DNA of 64,000 nt, from NCBI GenBank assembly GCA_037975125.1, contig CM075852.1, forward strand, positions 11,164,814 through 11,228,813. The letters run 5' to 3'. Source of the stretch: Latrodectus hesperus. Its lineage: Eukaryota > Arthropoda > Arachnida > Araneae > Theridiidae. Position 1 is the stretch's first letter. Every line of letters starts with the position of its first letter. The translations under genes were made by a program, and so were the position numbers. The notes below the pieces were generated by a model. The model had not been told where the DNA came from. It saw only the letters and a program-made list of their open reading frames with translations, and made no database searches. This document shows positions 13,001 to 25,414 of the stretch, one piece after another.

Positions 13001-13406
13001 TGGTAATAAATATTGCTATAATAAGAAAATAAAACACACTTTAGGCAATAATTGTTGGGCTAATATAATATTATTTTTGCTATATGAAAGAGAAACAGTA
13101 AGTGATAGTTATAAAAATGTTATATTGTATTAAAATTAAGACTGAAAAATAAACTATTTTATGAGTCTGATGCAACTATGAGTTAAACATGGTTAAATTA
13201 TGACTCAAACATTTAAGTTTGGGTGATTGAGAAGAATATAAGTCCTTCTTGTCTAAACAAATCAATTTGCTTATTATCAGTCCACATCGAACGAAGTCAA
13301 AAGCTTTTTGACTTTAGAAAAATCGATCAGAACAGACACCAGAATAGATCTCGAGTTACAACTAGTTATCACTAATCCAACTTACCCCATGTTTTCGTAT
13401 AATCAT
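2608..13406 (-). CDS. Gene 1: secreted Trp-rich protein with KSWKPP repeats (8 exons)
   Basis: Exons on the minus strand are 13406-13386, 8164-7906, 7055-6732, 6440-6307, 6141-5805, 5683-5303, 4831-4334 and 4010-2608. They sum to 3,357 nt, or 1,118 aa plus stop, and all junctions are GT/AG with matching phases. The start is the first ATG below a TATA box. The N-terminus is a signal peptide whose hydrophobic core (LLFTSWMICLSLSA) begins exon 2. Then come an acidic Ser/Thr linker, a GYIIW module (about residues 202-206), the shared EWKI module (about 247-285), scattered W-x-P/W-x-G motifs and a C-terminal half made of Pro/Trp repeats. Only three cysteines appear in the last exon. I do not recognise a known family. 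Secretion and the repeat architecture suggest a structural or adhesive extracellular role (inference). The exon 2 acceptor is ambiguous: 8164, 8173, or 8192 with a different start. Confidence 0.8.
4334..4831 (-). CDS. Gene 1 exon 7 (Trp-rich, no internal start)
   Basis: This is 498 nt, symmetric phase 1-1, between AATTTTTCAG and GTAAGT, open throughout in the frame set by its neighbours. It encodes APNQDESQNPKP, then RVWGTGYGSKTWKGNAW, SNIVWKTG, VLPWAVD, NTWIFPD, EIWSQQ, KVKWPTK, DSWEDD and NVVWEG, ending YSQG. Because it has no suitable in-frame ATG near its beginning, an ATG-based ORF search misses it. It holds about ten Trp residues. Confidence 0.8.
5303..5683 (-). CDS. Gene 1 exon 6 (KSW/KTW linker)
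   Basis: This is 381 nt, symmetric phase 1-1. It encodes a basic Ser/Asn/Lys-rich stretch with NKSWAKN, SSKTWEAD, NSWNSEP, GKTWNAV and APWVPKS. Trp occurs every 10-20 residues, usually after Lys/Ser/Thr. No domain was recognised. The acceptor is ATTGATAG and the donor GTAATT. Confidence 0.8.
5805..6141 (-). CDS. Gene 1 exon 5 (EWKI module)
   Basis: It starts after TTTGACAG with VVGEGGEDGWQVL, followed by EWKI and GEWKVTS. This is the one module clearly alignable among all three genes. Alternating Trp/hydrophobic and charged residues suggest three short beta strands joined by Gly/Asn turns. Further on are SSLAEDDEYNSW and YAPWVDP. The donor is GTAATT, phase 1. Confidence 0.8.
6307..6440 (-). 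CDS. Gene 1 exon 4 (GYIIW module)
   Basis: This 134-nt exon follows TTTTCAGCAG, a tandem NAG acceptor that could add one Ala. It encodes GYIIWSSNDAAPVGGW, then an acidic segment ending GTRWK. The donor is GTATTA, phase 0. The GY-I-I-W string recurs in gene 2 exon 4 (GYVVW), gene 3 exon 3 (AYIVW) and gene 3 exon 4 (KYIVW), each followed by Gly/Asp and another Trp. It was located through the splice frame, because there is no ATG in it. Confidence 0.75.
6732..7055 (-). CDS. Gene 1 exon 3 (Ser/Thr/Lys-rich linker)
   Basis: This is 324 nt, symmetric phase 1-1, between TAACAG and GTAAAT. It starts AKTDSYFNYGARNST, has one Trp (EGWNSL), then a Pro/Thr/Lys stretch (ATTTKATPV). No globular domain is seen. 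Symmetric phase means the exon could be skipped or duplicated without a frameshift. Confidence 0.8.
7906..8164 (-). CDS. Gene 1 exon 2 (signal peptide core and acidic linker)
   Basis: It begins after TTGCAG with TTG CTC TTT ACC. It encodes a hydrophobic core ending SLSA, then QNETSEAAENISP and an N-glycosylation-rich, acidic Ser/Thr stretch, a dibasic PLRRAA site, and SSPWVRIYN near the end. The donor is GTAAGT with the last codon split after its first base (phase 1). Alternative acceptors lie at 8173 (after GTAAG) and 8192 (after ATACAG), and both keep this frame. The far end is secure; the near end is not. Confidence 0.7.
8373..9265 (-). mobile_element. Internally deleted mariner element
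   Basis: Two perfect 31-bp terminal inverted repeats (8373-8403 and 9235-9265, beginning ttaggttggtgcgtatgaaa) are flanked by a TA duplication (8371-8372, 9266-9267), as expected of Tc1/mariner insertion. The copy is 893 bp against about 1.3 kb for a complete mariner. The missing block falls inside the transposase. It sits in intron 1 of gene 1, and its ORF runs on the minus strand, the same strand as the host gene. Identical arms suggest recent mobilisation. Confidence 0.93.
8450..9076 (-). pseudogene. Mariner transposase with in-frame internal deletion
   Basis: From ATG at 9076 the frame runs 208 codons without a stop. The N-terminal half is a complete mariner DNA-binding region: two helix-turn-helix units joined by RGRPKT, then the WVPHAL linker motif. 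Around 8675 the sequence jumps from CSSL straight to HPPYSPDLSP, close to the usual C-terminus. Full transposases are near 345 aa, so about 130 are missing. The first two aspartates of the DD34D triad are gone and only the one in SPDLSP remains. It cannot be catalytic but could still bind the repeats. Confidence 0.85.
9268..12758. other. Gene 1 intron 1, A+T-rich with GC-richer patches
   Basis: No exon was found. Two patches are more GC-rich than their surroundings: about 10270-10520 (contains ggaaacggggtcacttg and cttgacaggtggtggtctg) and about 11060-11220 (contains ccctatccgatggggaatc and atgcggtcatttgaagacc). Either could be an enhancer or an old repeat. 11880-12080 is a run of TTTT/AAAA blocks repeating cctaattttaatttt. 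Confidence 0.5.
12763..12836. repeat. Paired hairpins in gene 1 intron 1
   Basis: tagatacttctatatagctt (12763-12782) faces aagctatagaagtatcta (12794-12811) across an 11-base spacer, with one bulge. Immediately after it, tgtctg/cagaca forms a second small hairpin (about 12818-12836). Possible origins are a MITE remnant or a foldback. A microRNA precursor is possible but unsupported. Confidence 0.5.
13386..13406 (-). CDS. Gene 1 exon 1 (start codon, 7 codons)
   Basis: The minus strand reads ATG ATT ATA CGA AAA CAT GGG followed by a near-perfect donor GTAAGT (plus strand acttac before 13386). This gives MIIRKHG, a short basic n-region for the signal peptide in exon 2, ending in phase 0 like gene 2 exon 1. 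A second ATG at 13390 would give MG in phase 2 and could splice to an acceptor at 8193, which also stays open. The first ATG below the TATA box is preferred. Confidence 0.6.
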
Positions 13407-13505
13407 ATCCCAACAGCAAAGTAATCCAAGAGGCAGTGATAGTTTGGTAGTGTACAGCAGAAGAACCAAATCGAAAGTGTGCTGGTGCTGTACCTGTGCG
13501 TGGAG

Positions 13506-13513
13506 GATATATA
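13506..13513 (-). promoter_or_regulatory. TATA box of gene 1
   Basis: The coding strand reads TATATATC in a locally GC-richer stretch (13400-13690). A start of transcription about 30 bases downstream (near 13483) would give a leader of about 77 nt with no ATG before 13406. That spacing supports both the TATA call and the chosen start codon. No strong initiator was found. Confidence 0.5.
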
Positions 13514-13739
13514 CTCGCCAAACCACGTGACCAAGTTATCCGGAGGACTGAGAAGCACTAAAAGAATGCATATAAGTCTGCAGGTCGATTTCAAAAAGAA
13601 GGAGGAATTCTCCAAATTCCGCACTCCGTGACGAGGTGGAATCCGGCAGATGCACGCCATCCCAGAGCAACACAAAGGATTGTGGTCGAGGTGTGGTGGG
13701 GATCATGAACAACAAGTCATTTCCATTCTATTAATGCAT

Positions 13740-14522
13740 GGATAAAAATTTTCATTACAAGAAATTCTCAGTTAAGTTCAGACGTATGTGGGACGAGAAG
13801 ATGGTTCCAAGGCCATGCTTGCGTAACGGAAATGCAGATTGGTTGATGACGAGACAAATTGTGTTATTTTTGCTTCTAATGAATATCACTGCTTACAGTG
13901 GTTCTTATCAGATTGTATAAGTGGTTAAAATACAACGAATTTCATATTATGGCTGTTAATTTGTTGCTTAATTTGAAATGAAATTGGGTGTATGCAAATC
14001 GATTTGTGATGGCATGAAAAAGTATCTTTGGTTATGTAACTAAACTAATATAAGAATTTCTAGGTTTAAAATTTTGTAAAGCCAATTTAGTCATATGCAG
14101 AACAGTAATTCTACAAAGGACATAAGATTCTTAAATAATTGTAGAATTCTATATACATATAATTGTAAAATTCTGTGTATTACATATTTTAACTTTGAAA
14201 AATCTCATATATATTTGAATAAATTCATGAAAACATTTTAAGTAGGTAGGTAAGTTATGGCGGACACTCTTGGAGGTCCATATGCTTGTAGCTCACATTG
14301 AAGAAGATTTCTGGAGATGATTTATAATCAATTGACAAACATTATATAAGAAAAGTCGTTGAAGTCCTTTTATTAATCGGTGAATACAAAAAGTTATATC
14401 TTGATATAAACAGATAATTCGGATTAACATTTTAAACGGTATAAATGGTTAAATTAAAAAAAAATACGGAAAACATTTAAAATTATATAAATTTCACAAA
14501 TTAAGATATAATATAATATAAA

Positions 14523-14524
<2 letters not shown>
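13740..14524. other. A+T-rich region upstream of gene 1
   Basis: No gene seen. The short plus-strand open frame starting near 13738 has no supporting feature. Confidence 0.5.
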
Positions 14525-16453
<1,929 letters not shown>

Positions 16454-19400
16454 ATGTAAAAGGCAGAACATCCATCTTCTGTTGTCCAATAGTGGCTGAG
16501 ATAGAGTCCGCGACGCATGCTTTGCCCAATCCCTAGGCTGAATGAGTTTTTGATGGGATACATTAGTCTCATTGAAATTATTTTAAAATTAAGTAGGTTT
16601 ACTATTAAGATTGATTACATGAAATTAATACAATAAATAAGTTTAAAAAAACTGCTATAACTTTTTTAAACTCAATTTATTGATTTTTAAGGCACTTATA
16701 CTTTTTCTAAGGCAAGATGTTGACTATTGAATGTAAAAAGCAGAACATCCATCTCCTGTTGTCCAATAGTGGCTGAGATAGAGTCCGCGACGTATGCTTT
16801 GCCCAATCCTTAGGCTGAATGAGTTTTTGATGGGATACATTAGTCTCATTGAAATTATTTTAAAATTAAGTAGGTTTACTATTAAGATTGATTACATGAA
16901 ATTAATACAATAAATAAGTTAAAAAAAACTGCTATAACTTTTTTAACTCAATTTATTGATTTTAAGGCACTTATACTTTTTCTAAAGCAAGATGTTGACT
17001 ATTGAATGTAAAAAGCAGAACATCCATCTCCTGTTGTCCAATAGTGGCTGAGATAGAGTCCGCGACGTATGCTTTGCCCAATCCTTAGGCTGAATGAGTT
17101 TTTGATGGGATACATTAGTCTCATTGAAATTATTTTAAAATTAAGTAGGTTTACTATTAAGATTGATTACATGAAATTAATACAATAAATAAGTTAAAAA
17201 AAACTGCTATAACTTTATTAACTCAATTTATTGATTTTAAGGCACTTATACTTTTTCTAAAGCAAGATGTTGACTATTGAATGTAAAAAGCAGAACATCC
17301 ATCTCCTGTTGTCCAATAGTGGCTGAGATACAGTCCGCGACGTATGCTTTGCCCAATCCTTAGGCTGAATGAGTTTTTGATGGGATACATTAGTCTCATT
17401 GAAATTATTTTAAAATTAAGTAGGTTTACTATTAAGATTGATTACATGAAATTAATACAATAAATAAGTTAAAAAAAACTGCTATAACTTTTTTAACTCA
17501 ATTTATTGATTTTAAGGCACTTATACTTTTTCTAAAGCAAGATGTTGACTATTGAATGTAAAAAGCAGAACATCCATCTCCTGTTGTCCAATAGTGGCTG
17601 AGATAGAGTCCGCGACGTATGCTTTGCCCAATCCTTAGGCTGAATGACTTTTTGATGGGATACATTAGTCTCATTGAAATTATTTTAAAATTAAGTAGGT
17701 TTACTATTAAGATTGATTACATGAAATTAATACAATAAATAAGTTAAAAAAAACTGCTATAACTTTTTTAACTCAATTTATTGATTTTAAGGCACTTATA
17801 CTTTTTCTAAAGCAAGATGTTGACTATTGAATGTAAAAAGCAGAACATCCATCTCCTGTTGTCCAATAGTGGCTGAGATAGAGTCCGCGACGTATGCTTT
17901 GCCCAATCCTTAGGCTGAATGACTTTTTGATGGGATACATTAGTCTCATTGAAATTATTTTAAAATTAAGTAGGTTTACTATTAAGATTGATTACATGAA
18001 TTTAATACAATAAATAAGTTAAAAAAAACTGCTATAACTTTTTTAACTCAATTTATTGATTTTAAGGCACTTATACTTTTTCTAAAGCAAGATGTTGACT
18101 ATTGAATGTAAAAAGCAGAACATCCATCTCCTGTTGTCCAATAGTGGCTGAGATAGAGTCCGCGACGTATGCTTTGCCCAATCCTTAGGCTGAATGAGTT
18201 TTTGATGGGATACATTAGTCTCATTGAAATTATTTTAAAATTAAGTAGGTTTACTATTAAGATTGATTACATGAAATTAATACAATAAATAAGTTAAAAA
18301 AAACTGCTATAACTTTTTTAACTCAATTTATTGATTTTAAGGCACTTATACTTTTTCTAAAGCAAGATGTTGACTATTGAATGTAAAAAGCAGAACATCC
18401 ATCTCCTGTTGTCCAATAGTGGCTGAGATAGAGTCCGCGACGTATGCTTTGCCCAATCCTTAGGCTGAATGACTTTTTGATGGGATACATTAGTCTCATT
18501 GAAATTATTTTAAAATTAAGTAGGTTTACTATTAAGATTGATTACATGAATTTAATACAATAAATAAGTTAAAAAAAACTGCTATAACTTTTTTAACTCA
18601 ATTTATTGATTTTAAGGCACTTATACTTTTTCTAAAGCAAGATGTTGACTATTGAATGTAAAAAGCAGAACATCCATCTCCTGTTGTCCAATAGTGGCTG
18701 AGATAGAGTCCGCGACGTATGCTTTGCCCAATCCTTAGGCTGAATGACTTTTTGATGGGATACATTAGTCTCATTGAAATTATTTTAAAATTAAGTAGGT
18801 TTACTATTAAGATTGATTACATGAATTTAATACAATAAATAAGTTAAAAAAAACTGCTATAACTTTTTTAACTCAATTTATTGATTTTAAGGCACTTATA
18901 CTTTTTCTAAAGCAAGATGTTGACTATTGAATGTAAAAAGCAGAACATCCATCTCCTGTTGTCCAATAGTGGCTGAGATAGAGTCCGCGACGTATGCTTT
19001 GCCCAATCCTTAGGCTGAATGAGTTTTTGATGGGATACATTAGTCTCATTGAAATTATTTTAAAATTAAGTAGGTTTACTATTAAGATTGATTACATGAA
19101 ATTAATACAATAAATAAGTTAAAAAAAACTGCTATAACTTTTTTAACTCAATTTATTGATTTTAAGGCACTTATACTTTTTCTAAAGCAAGATGTTGACT
19201 ATTGAATGTAAAAAGCAGAACATCCATCTCCTGTTGTCCAATAGTGGCTGAGATAGAGTCCGCGACGTATGCTTTGCCCAATCCTTAGGCTGAATGACTT
19301 TTTGATGGGATACATTAGTCTCATTGAAATTATTTTAAAATTAAGTAGGTTTACTATTAAGATTGATTACATGAATTTAATACAATAAATAAGTTAAAAA

Positions 19401-21405
19401 AAACTGCTATAACTTTTTTAACTCAATTTATTGATTTTAAGGCACTTATACTTTTTCTAAAGCAAGATGTTGACTATTGAATGTAAAAAGCAGAACATCC
19501 ATCTCCTGTTGTCCAATAGTGGCTGAGATAGAGTCCGCGACGTATGCTTTGCCCAATCCTTAGGCTGAATGAGTTTTTGATGGGATACATTAGTCTCATT
19601 GAAATTATTTTAAAATTAAGTAGGTTTACTATTAAGATTGATTACATGAAATTAATACAATAAATAAGTTAAAAAAAACTGCTATAACTTTTTTAACTCA
19701 ATTTATTGATTTTAAGGCACTTATACTTTTTCTAAAGCAAGATGTTGACTATTGAATGTAAAAAGCAGAACATCCATCTCCTGTTGTCCAATAGTGGCTG
19801 AGATAGAGTCCGCGACGTATGCTTTGCCCAATCCTTAGGCTGAATGAGTTTTTGATGGGATACATTAGTCTCATTGAAATTATTTTAAAATTAAGTAGGT
19901 TTACTATTAAGATTGATTACATGAAATTAATACAATAAATAAGTTAAAAAAAACTGCTATAACTTTTTTAACTCAATTTATTGATTTTAAGGCACTTATA
20001 CTTTTTCTAAAGCAAGATGTTGACTATTGAATGTAAAAAGCAGAACATCCATCTCCTGTTGTCCAATAGTGGCTGAGATAGAGTCCGCGACGTATGCTTT
20101 GCCCAATCCTTAGGCTGAATGAGTTTTTGATGGGATACATTAGTCTCATTGAAATTATTTTAAAATTAAGTAGGTTTACTATTAAGATTGATTACATGAA
20201 ATTAATACAATAAATAAGTTAAAAAAAACTGCTATAACTTTTTTAACTCAATTTATTGATTTTAAGGCACTTATACTTTTTCTAAAGCAAGATGTTGACT
20301 ATTGAATGTAAAAAGCAGAACATCCATCTCCTGTTGTCCAATAGTGGCTGAGATAGAGTCCGCGACGTATGCTTTGCCCAATCCTTAGGCTGAATGAGTT
20401 TTTGATGGGATACATTAGTCTCATTGAAATTATTTTAAAATTAAGTAGGTTTACTATTAAGATTGATTACATGAAATTAATACAATAAATAAGTTAAAAA
20501 AAACTGCTATAACTTTTTTAACTCAATTTATTGATTTTAAGGCACTTATACTTTTTCTAAAGCAAGATGTTGACTATTGAATGTAAAAAGCAGAACATCC
20601 ATCTCCTGTTGTCCAATAGTGGCTGAGATAGAGTCCGCGACGTATGCTTTGCCCAATCCTTAGGCTGAATGAGTTTTTGATGGGATACATTAGTCTCATT
20701 GAAATTATTTTAAAATTAAGTAGGTTTACTATTAAGATTGATTACATGAAATTAATACAATAAATAAGTTAAAAAAAACTGCTATAACTTTTTTAACTCA
20801 ATTTATTGATTTTAAGGCACTTATACTTTTTCTAAAGCAAGATGTTGACTATTGAATGTAAAAAGCAGAACATCCATCTCCTGTTGTCCAATAGTGGCTG
20901 AGATAGAGTCCGCGACGTATGCTTTGCCCAATCCTTAGGCTGAATGACTTTTTGATGGGATACATTAGTCTCATTGAAATTATTTTAAAATTAAGTAGGT
21001 TTACTATTAAGATTGATTACATGAAATTAATACAATAAATAAGTTAAAAAAAACTGCTATAACTTTTTTAACTCAATTTATTGATTTTAAGGCACTTATA
21101 CTTTTTCTAAAGCAAGATGTTGACTATTGAATGTAAAAAGCAGAACATCCATCTCCTGTTGTCCAATAGTGGCTGAGATAGAGTCCGCGACGTATGCTTT
21201 GCCCAATCCTTAGGCTGAATGAGTTTTTAATGGGATACATTAGTCTTATTGAAATTATTTTAAAATTAAGTAGGTTTACTATTAAGATTACATGAAATTA
21301 ATACAATAAATAAGTTTAAAAAAACTGCTATAACTTTTTTTTAACTCAATTTATTGATTTTTAAGGCTCTTATACTTTTTCTAAAGCAAGATGTTGACTA
21401 TTGAA
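16454..21405. repeat. Satellite array, about 18 copies of a 275-bp unit
   Basis: The string atgtaaaaagcagaacatcc recurs at 16731, 17006, 17281, 17556, 17831 and every 275 bases to 21131; the first copy (16454) is 277 bp. Each unit has a balanced half (agcagaacatcc, cgcgacgtatgctttgcccaa) and an A+T-rich half. Inner copies are nearly identical, while the first and last are the most divergent, as expected from unequal exchange. Two linked variants (gagttttt with gaaatt; gacttttt with gaattt) alternate through copies 5-12. There is no coding potential and no spacers. Confidence 0.97.
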
Positions 21406-22277
21406 TACAATTCTCTTAAAAAGTGGTATTCTTTTATTTCAATTAAAAGGATTTACAATTCTCTTAAAAGGGCTCTTTGGTATCCTCCGCTTTCACAATG
21501 TGACCCTTGCCAAAACAACTGCTTTCTCTTACAAAGAAATATCATATTACAAAAAGACTCAATTACTTTTAGGTCATCGATTTGTTTTATAGTAAAAAAT
21601 TCTCAGATTAAGGCCATTGCTGAAATGCACAGAAATATTTCGTTCCCTTTTAAGCAATTCAGTTTTGCCCTACTGACTCTTTCCTAAACGATATCTGAAT
21701 TACAAAGGTTGTTTTCAATTGCGTTCCATTACTTTTGAACACGTCTAAACGTACTATTTTACAGAGAAAGCAAATTTCTCCCATCATTTCAATTAAAAAT
21801 ATTAATGGAGTGAAAAAATATCACTGAGCGTCTGATTTTTTATAAAATCATATTTATTATACAGATATCCTACTCATGAATAAAGCATTAGAGTTGTTAT
21901 TTGTTTTGGATTGCATTCATTCATAAACTGTTTTCATTACATGATAAATTTCCATAAATATTTATATGTATGGTTGTATAAAAGCGAAACATCTTTTAAG
22001 GAAAATTTATTAACTCAGCAGTTAAAATTGATTTTCATAAGTTTATAGTAAATGTCTTCAGTACAGGCAATTCTGAGGAGCACTGTATTTGAGTGTCCAT
22101 TTAAGTAGAGCAAGAGCAATTTGAAAAGCCGTAGTATAACATACTTCTAACGGTTGGAGGAGAGATTTTGGCTACGCTAGAATATTGCTGCTGTATAAAT
22201 AGGCATCACAGATAGAGGAGTTGACTTGGTGTAATAAGGAATGTGATCTAGCACAATACTTATTATTTAAGATTACC
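21406..22277. other. Intergenic; weak plus-strand promoter-like signals
   Basis: acaattctcttaaaa occurs twice (21407 and 21450). Plus-strand TATA-like strings lie at 21977 (tataaaag) and 22194 (tataaata), but no ORF longer than about 20 codons follows either. No gene is called. Confidence 0.4.
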
Positions 22278-22700
22278 TTTCTTCTTCTTCTTCGAGTTGG
22301 GTTTGTATGTCATTGAGCACCTCTGCTTTTATCAGCATTTTGTACTGTTAACTCCAAACCCAATGTTTCTTAGTTCCAGTTGCTCGGGTCACCCACTTTA
22401 TTAATAAAGTCTGATAACCCTTTAATGGAGATCTAGGTGTAACTCTCTAGTATGGATAATGCCTAAAGAGGTTAATCTAGGGAGGGCAAGAGCCTCGCAT
22501 TCATAAATGATATGCTTGGCCGTTTCCTCTTGCATATGACATTTCCTGCAGATAGGATCTTGCTGAAACAGTCCCATTTTATGGAGATGTTTTCTGAAAT
22601 AGTAGTGCCCAGTTATGATAAGATTACCTTCAGTAAATTTATTCTTTTATAAGCTTTGTTTTTAAAATCATTTATATAGTTTCGGAGAATATTTCTTTTA

Positions 22701-22974
22701 AAACTAAACTCCATGGCATGACAGCCCATGTGGACCAAGGCCTACAGTGCCCATAACATCATGACCGAGGGCCCTGGGGTGCGAAGCATATGTCCCAGTT
22801 AGGTGGTCAGCCTAACGTAAGATCCCCAGTGTTTAGTTCCCAAGCATGCTTGGTACTCAGTTAATCGACCCACTGAAGGGATGAAAGGCTGAGTCAACCT
22901 TGCCCAGCCCGAGGATCGAACCTCGGACCTGTGTCATGGGAGCGTGAAACGCTGCCACTAAGCCACCGGGCTTC
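22701..22974 (-). mobile_element. tRNA-derived SINE (family A) with 15-bp target duplication
   Basis: The element is flanked by perfect direct repeats agaatatttctttta (22686-22700 and 22975-22989). On its own strand it starts with a tRNA-like head (agcccggtggcttagtggca, then a B box ggttcgatcctcgg), followed by a body shared with the copy at 30651-30925. It is inserted inside the LINE remnant, so it is younger. Confidence 0.9.
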
Positions 22975-23257
22975 AGAATATTTCTTTTATCAATCAGAAT
23001 TTCTGGGAATTTGATTTGATCGTTCCAATGAAATAAACCACCCTTTATTGAGAAGAACCAATTTATATCTCCTTTGCTCTTTTATACATTTTAACTGCAA
23101 AGCATTTTTCATAGCTGATTTCCAGTTTCCAGTATTGACACCACATATTGATATTATACAAACAATGAAGATATTTGTCTTTAATCGATCAAGGCTGTCA
23201 TGAGTACCGTAAATAAGAATATATCATCTGCATAAATTAAACCTTTGATTCCTGTTG

Positions 23258-23346
23258 TTGTTGCTTATGACACCTGGACAAGCCAAGCTCATTATGACTT
23301 GGCTACGCGAATTTAAGTCAATAGGGAGCGTCTTTCGTTGTAATCA
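23258..23346 (-). mobile_element. 5'-truncated SINE (family B) inside the LINE RT domain
   Basis: The plus strand from gttgttgttgcttatgacac to cagagcacc is the reverse complement of the last about 90 bases of the element at 26992-27382, ending in the same CAA-repeat tail. It lies between the SPLLFTIF block and the YADD block of the LINE, so it is a nested insertion. Confidence 0.8.
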
Positions 23347-24173
23347 GAGCACCATGAAGTAGGGTTTCAAAGAAGTCTGTCATGAATATTGTGAATAATA
23401 AAGGGGATAAAACTGATCCCTGAGAAACTCCCCCTTTCATATGTTGGATGGAAGAAAGATAATTTCGCCATTTTATATGAAAAGAGATGTTTTGCAAAAT
23501 CTCATGTATCCAACGTGTAACATTTCCTGTTGTGATAGATTTAAGCATTTCTGAAATATACCATCTATATAAACTGAGTCGTAAGCCGATTTAATGTCTA
23601 GAGAAACTCCAATCGGGAGATATTTTATCATTATTATTAGCTGCTTCCTTATCATGTAAAAGGATCTGGATAGCAGATTGGCAGTCCCTAAAAGGAATGA
23701 AGTCTAGATGATTGTGGCGAAGTATTTTACTTTTGATTAAAAATTTGTAGATTCAGTGACTCAATATTCTTTCAAAAATTTTACACACGGAACAGATGTT
23801 AGAGCAATTAGACGGTGATATTTAATATCAGATTTAGATTTTTGAGGTTTTAGAGTAGGAAGAATAAAAAAAATTGAATGCTTCCATTTGCGAGGAACAT
23901 CTACATTGAAAATTTCAAGTATTTTTCTTTGTGGAGATAGTTGAAATATTTCGAAATTTTTTGCAGAGATGTTATCAGATTCAGGGGTAGTAATTTTAGT
24001 CGATTATATTGCTATATCTAATTCAGATAAAGTGAAAGAGGTCTATTGAGTATGATATCACCTGGGCCGTGATAGTCCAAGGAGACAAAAGTTTTTTTCC
24101 TTATGTGTTGAAACAAATAACTACAAATAGTACAAGCTCTGTGTCATAACTGTAAATTTTTTAGAAGATAAAA

Positions 24174-25223
24174 TCTAATATATAAAATTCTCGTGTCACA
24201 GTTTTCGTTGCCATACTCCTCCGAAACGGCTTGACCGATTTTGATGAAATTTTTTGTGCTTATCCGGTATCTATGAGAATCGGCCAACATCTATTTTTCA
24301 TCCCCCTAAATGTTAGGGGTAGTACAACCCTAAATTTTTTTTAATTTTTTTTTTGGTTAGTTCTGTAATAGATGGCGGTTTAGCATCTAAGTTGCACAGG
24401 TATTCGGCAGATGGCGACGTGTTTATTTTTCTAGATTATACCATCTTCGAGAAAATTATCGTGCGCGCGCAAGCGCGTGGTTAAATATAGAATTTACATA
24501 TATTTTCATGATGTATAATGATACTATAACAATTTTTCGTGAATCATTTTCATAATTATACTTTGTATTGTGTTATTATTGTGCAGTATTCAGTTTGAAT
24601 ATTTTTAATATTATAAATAGTAAAATAAAATTTTATTTATTACTGTTGTTCTCTACTAATTTTCATACCACCTCGAAAATATGTAAGTATTTCTTGATAG
24701 CCTTTTATTATTTTTTATTTTTATTTTATAATTTGATAATTATTAATTTATTCAGTAGAACATTTTGATCTAATTTATTTATTCAAATGATAAATTCTTT
24801 TAATTTTTTTTTATTTCAGTATAATGCCGCGGAAAAAATTTTTAGTTTTAATATAATTTAAAATTAAAATAATAATAGTTCGATGTCAATGTTATCTACC
24901 TCATTTATAACTATTTTTAGATGTCTTTAATTTATATAGTATATTTTATAAGTAAGTCACTGATTACAAACTATAATTTAATATAAGATGAATAAAATGT
25001 AAATTCAGAAAGTATATGTTGATTTGTGCTTAATTTCAAAATTTCGATACTTTACCTATTACTATTAAATTTTGGTGAAGCGTTTTATTTTTAATATCAT
25101 ATGAATGAACCTATTTTAATTTTTTTAGAAAATTTTAATTTGATTGTACCAAAGAATTAGTAAAAAATTGATTCAATGTATTTTAAAAACTCAGCCACTG
25201 CAACGCGTGGCTGGGTCAGCTTG
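24174..25223 (+). mobile_element. Probable non-autonomous Helitron, 1,050 bp
   Basis: The left end reads tctaatatataaaattctcg after an A. Then comes a stretch I recall from many arthropod dispersed repeats (ctcctccgaaacggcttgac). The right end has a 7-bp stem (cagccac 25192-25198, gtggctg 25207-25213), then ggtcag and CTTG before a T. The TC start, the near-terminal hairpin, the CTRR-like end and the A/T insertion site match Helitrons. CTTG differs from CTAG at one base. There is no Rep/helicase ORF inside. Confidence 0.6.
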
Positions 25224-25414
25224 TAATTTTAATAAAATTATTTTATTTATTACCGAAAAAAAAAAGGAAAAATGATCAATCCAGCTCTTCTTAAAAGAGA
25301 TGTGACAAAAAAAGGGTTTGATTTTATTGTTGCTCAAGGGTTATCTTTTGCACAAGAGGGCTTATTAGATCAGGACCAATAATCTTTTTATTTAAAGTGT
25401 ATTTCTACGAACAT

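Larger units (their letters stand above)
22278..24080 (-). mobile_element. Broken non-LTR retrotransposon (LINE) with RT remnants
   Basis: On the minus strand, frames broken by stops and shifts carry reverse-transcriptase blocks in order: PESDNIS with RKWKHSIFFILPTLKP and YHRLIALTSVPC (about 24010-23780), SLDIKSAYDSVY (about 23600), GGVSQGSVLSPLLFTIF (about 23420) and GLIYADDIFLF, the YADD catalytic box (about 23230). After it come GHYYFRKHLHKMGLF and a CHMQEETAKHIIYECEAL zinc-knuckle-like end (about 22620-22460), typical of Jockey/R1-type LINE C-termini. An AAG-rich tail (22278-22292) probably marks the 3' end. It is dead and is split by two younger SINEs. Confidence 0.85.

Noticed and set aside
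13403..13675. 90-codon minus-strand ORF over the gene 1 promoter
   Set aside because: It spans the TATA box and leader; no hydrophobic or domain pattern, and the frame is explained by local GC-richness.
16454..21405. CRISPR-like array
   Set aside because: The units are contiguous 275-bp copies with no unique spacers, in a eukaryotic genome.
21977..22108. Plus-strand TATA-like string followed by a 18-codon ORF
   Set aside because: Spacing to an initiator is too long, and no splice donor or longer frame follows.
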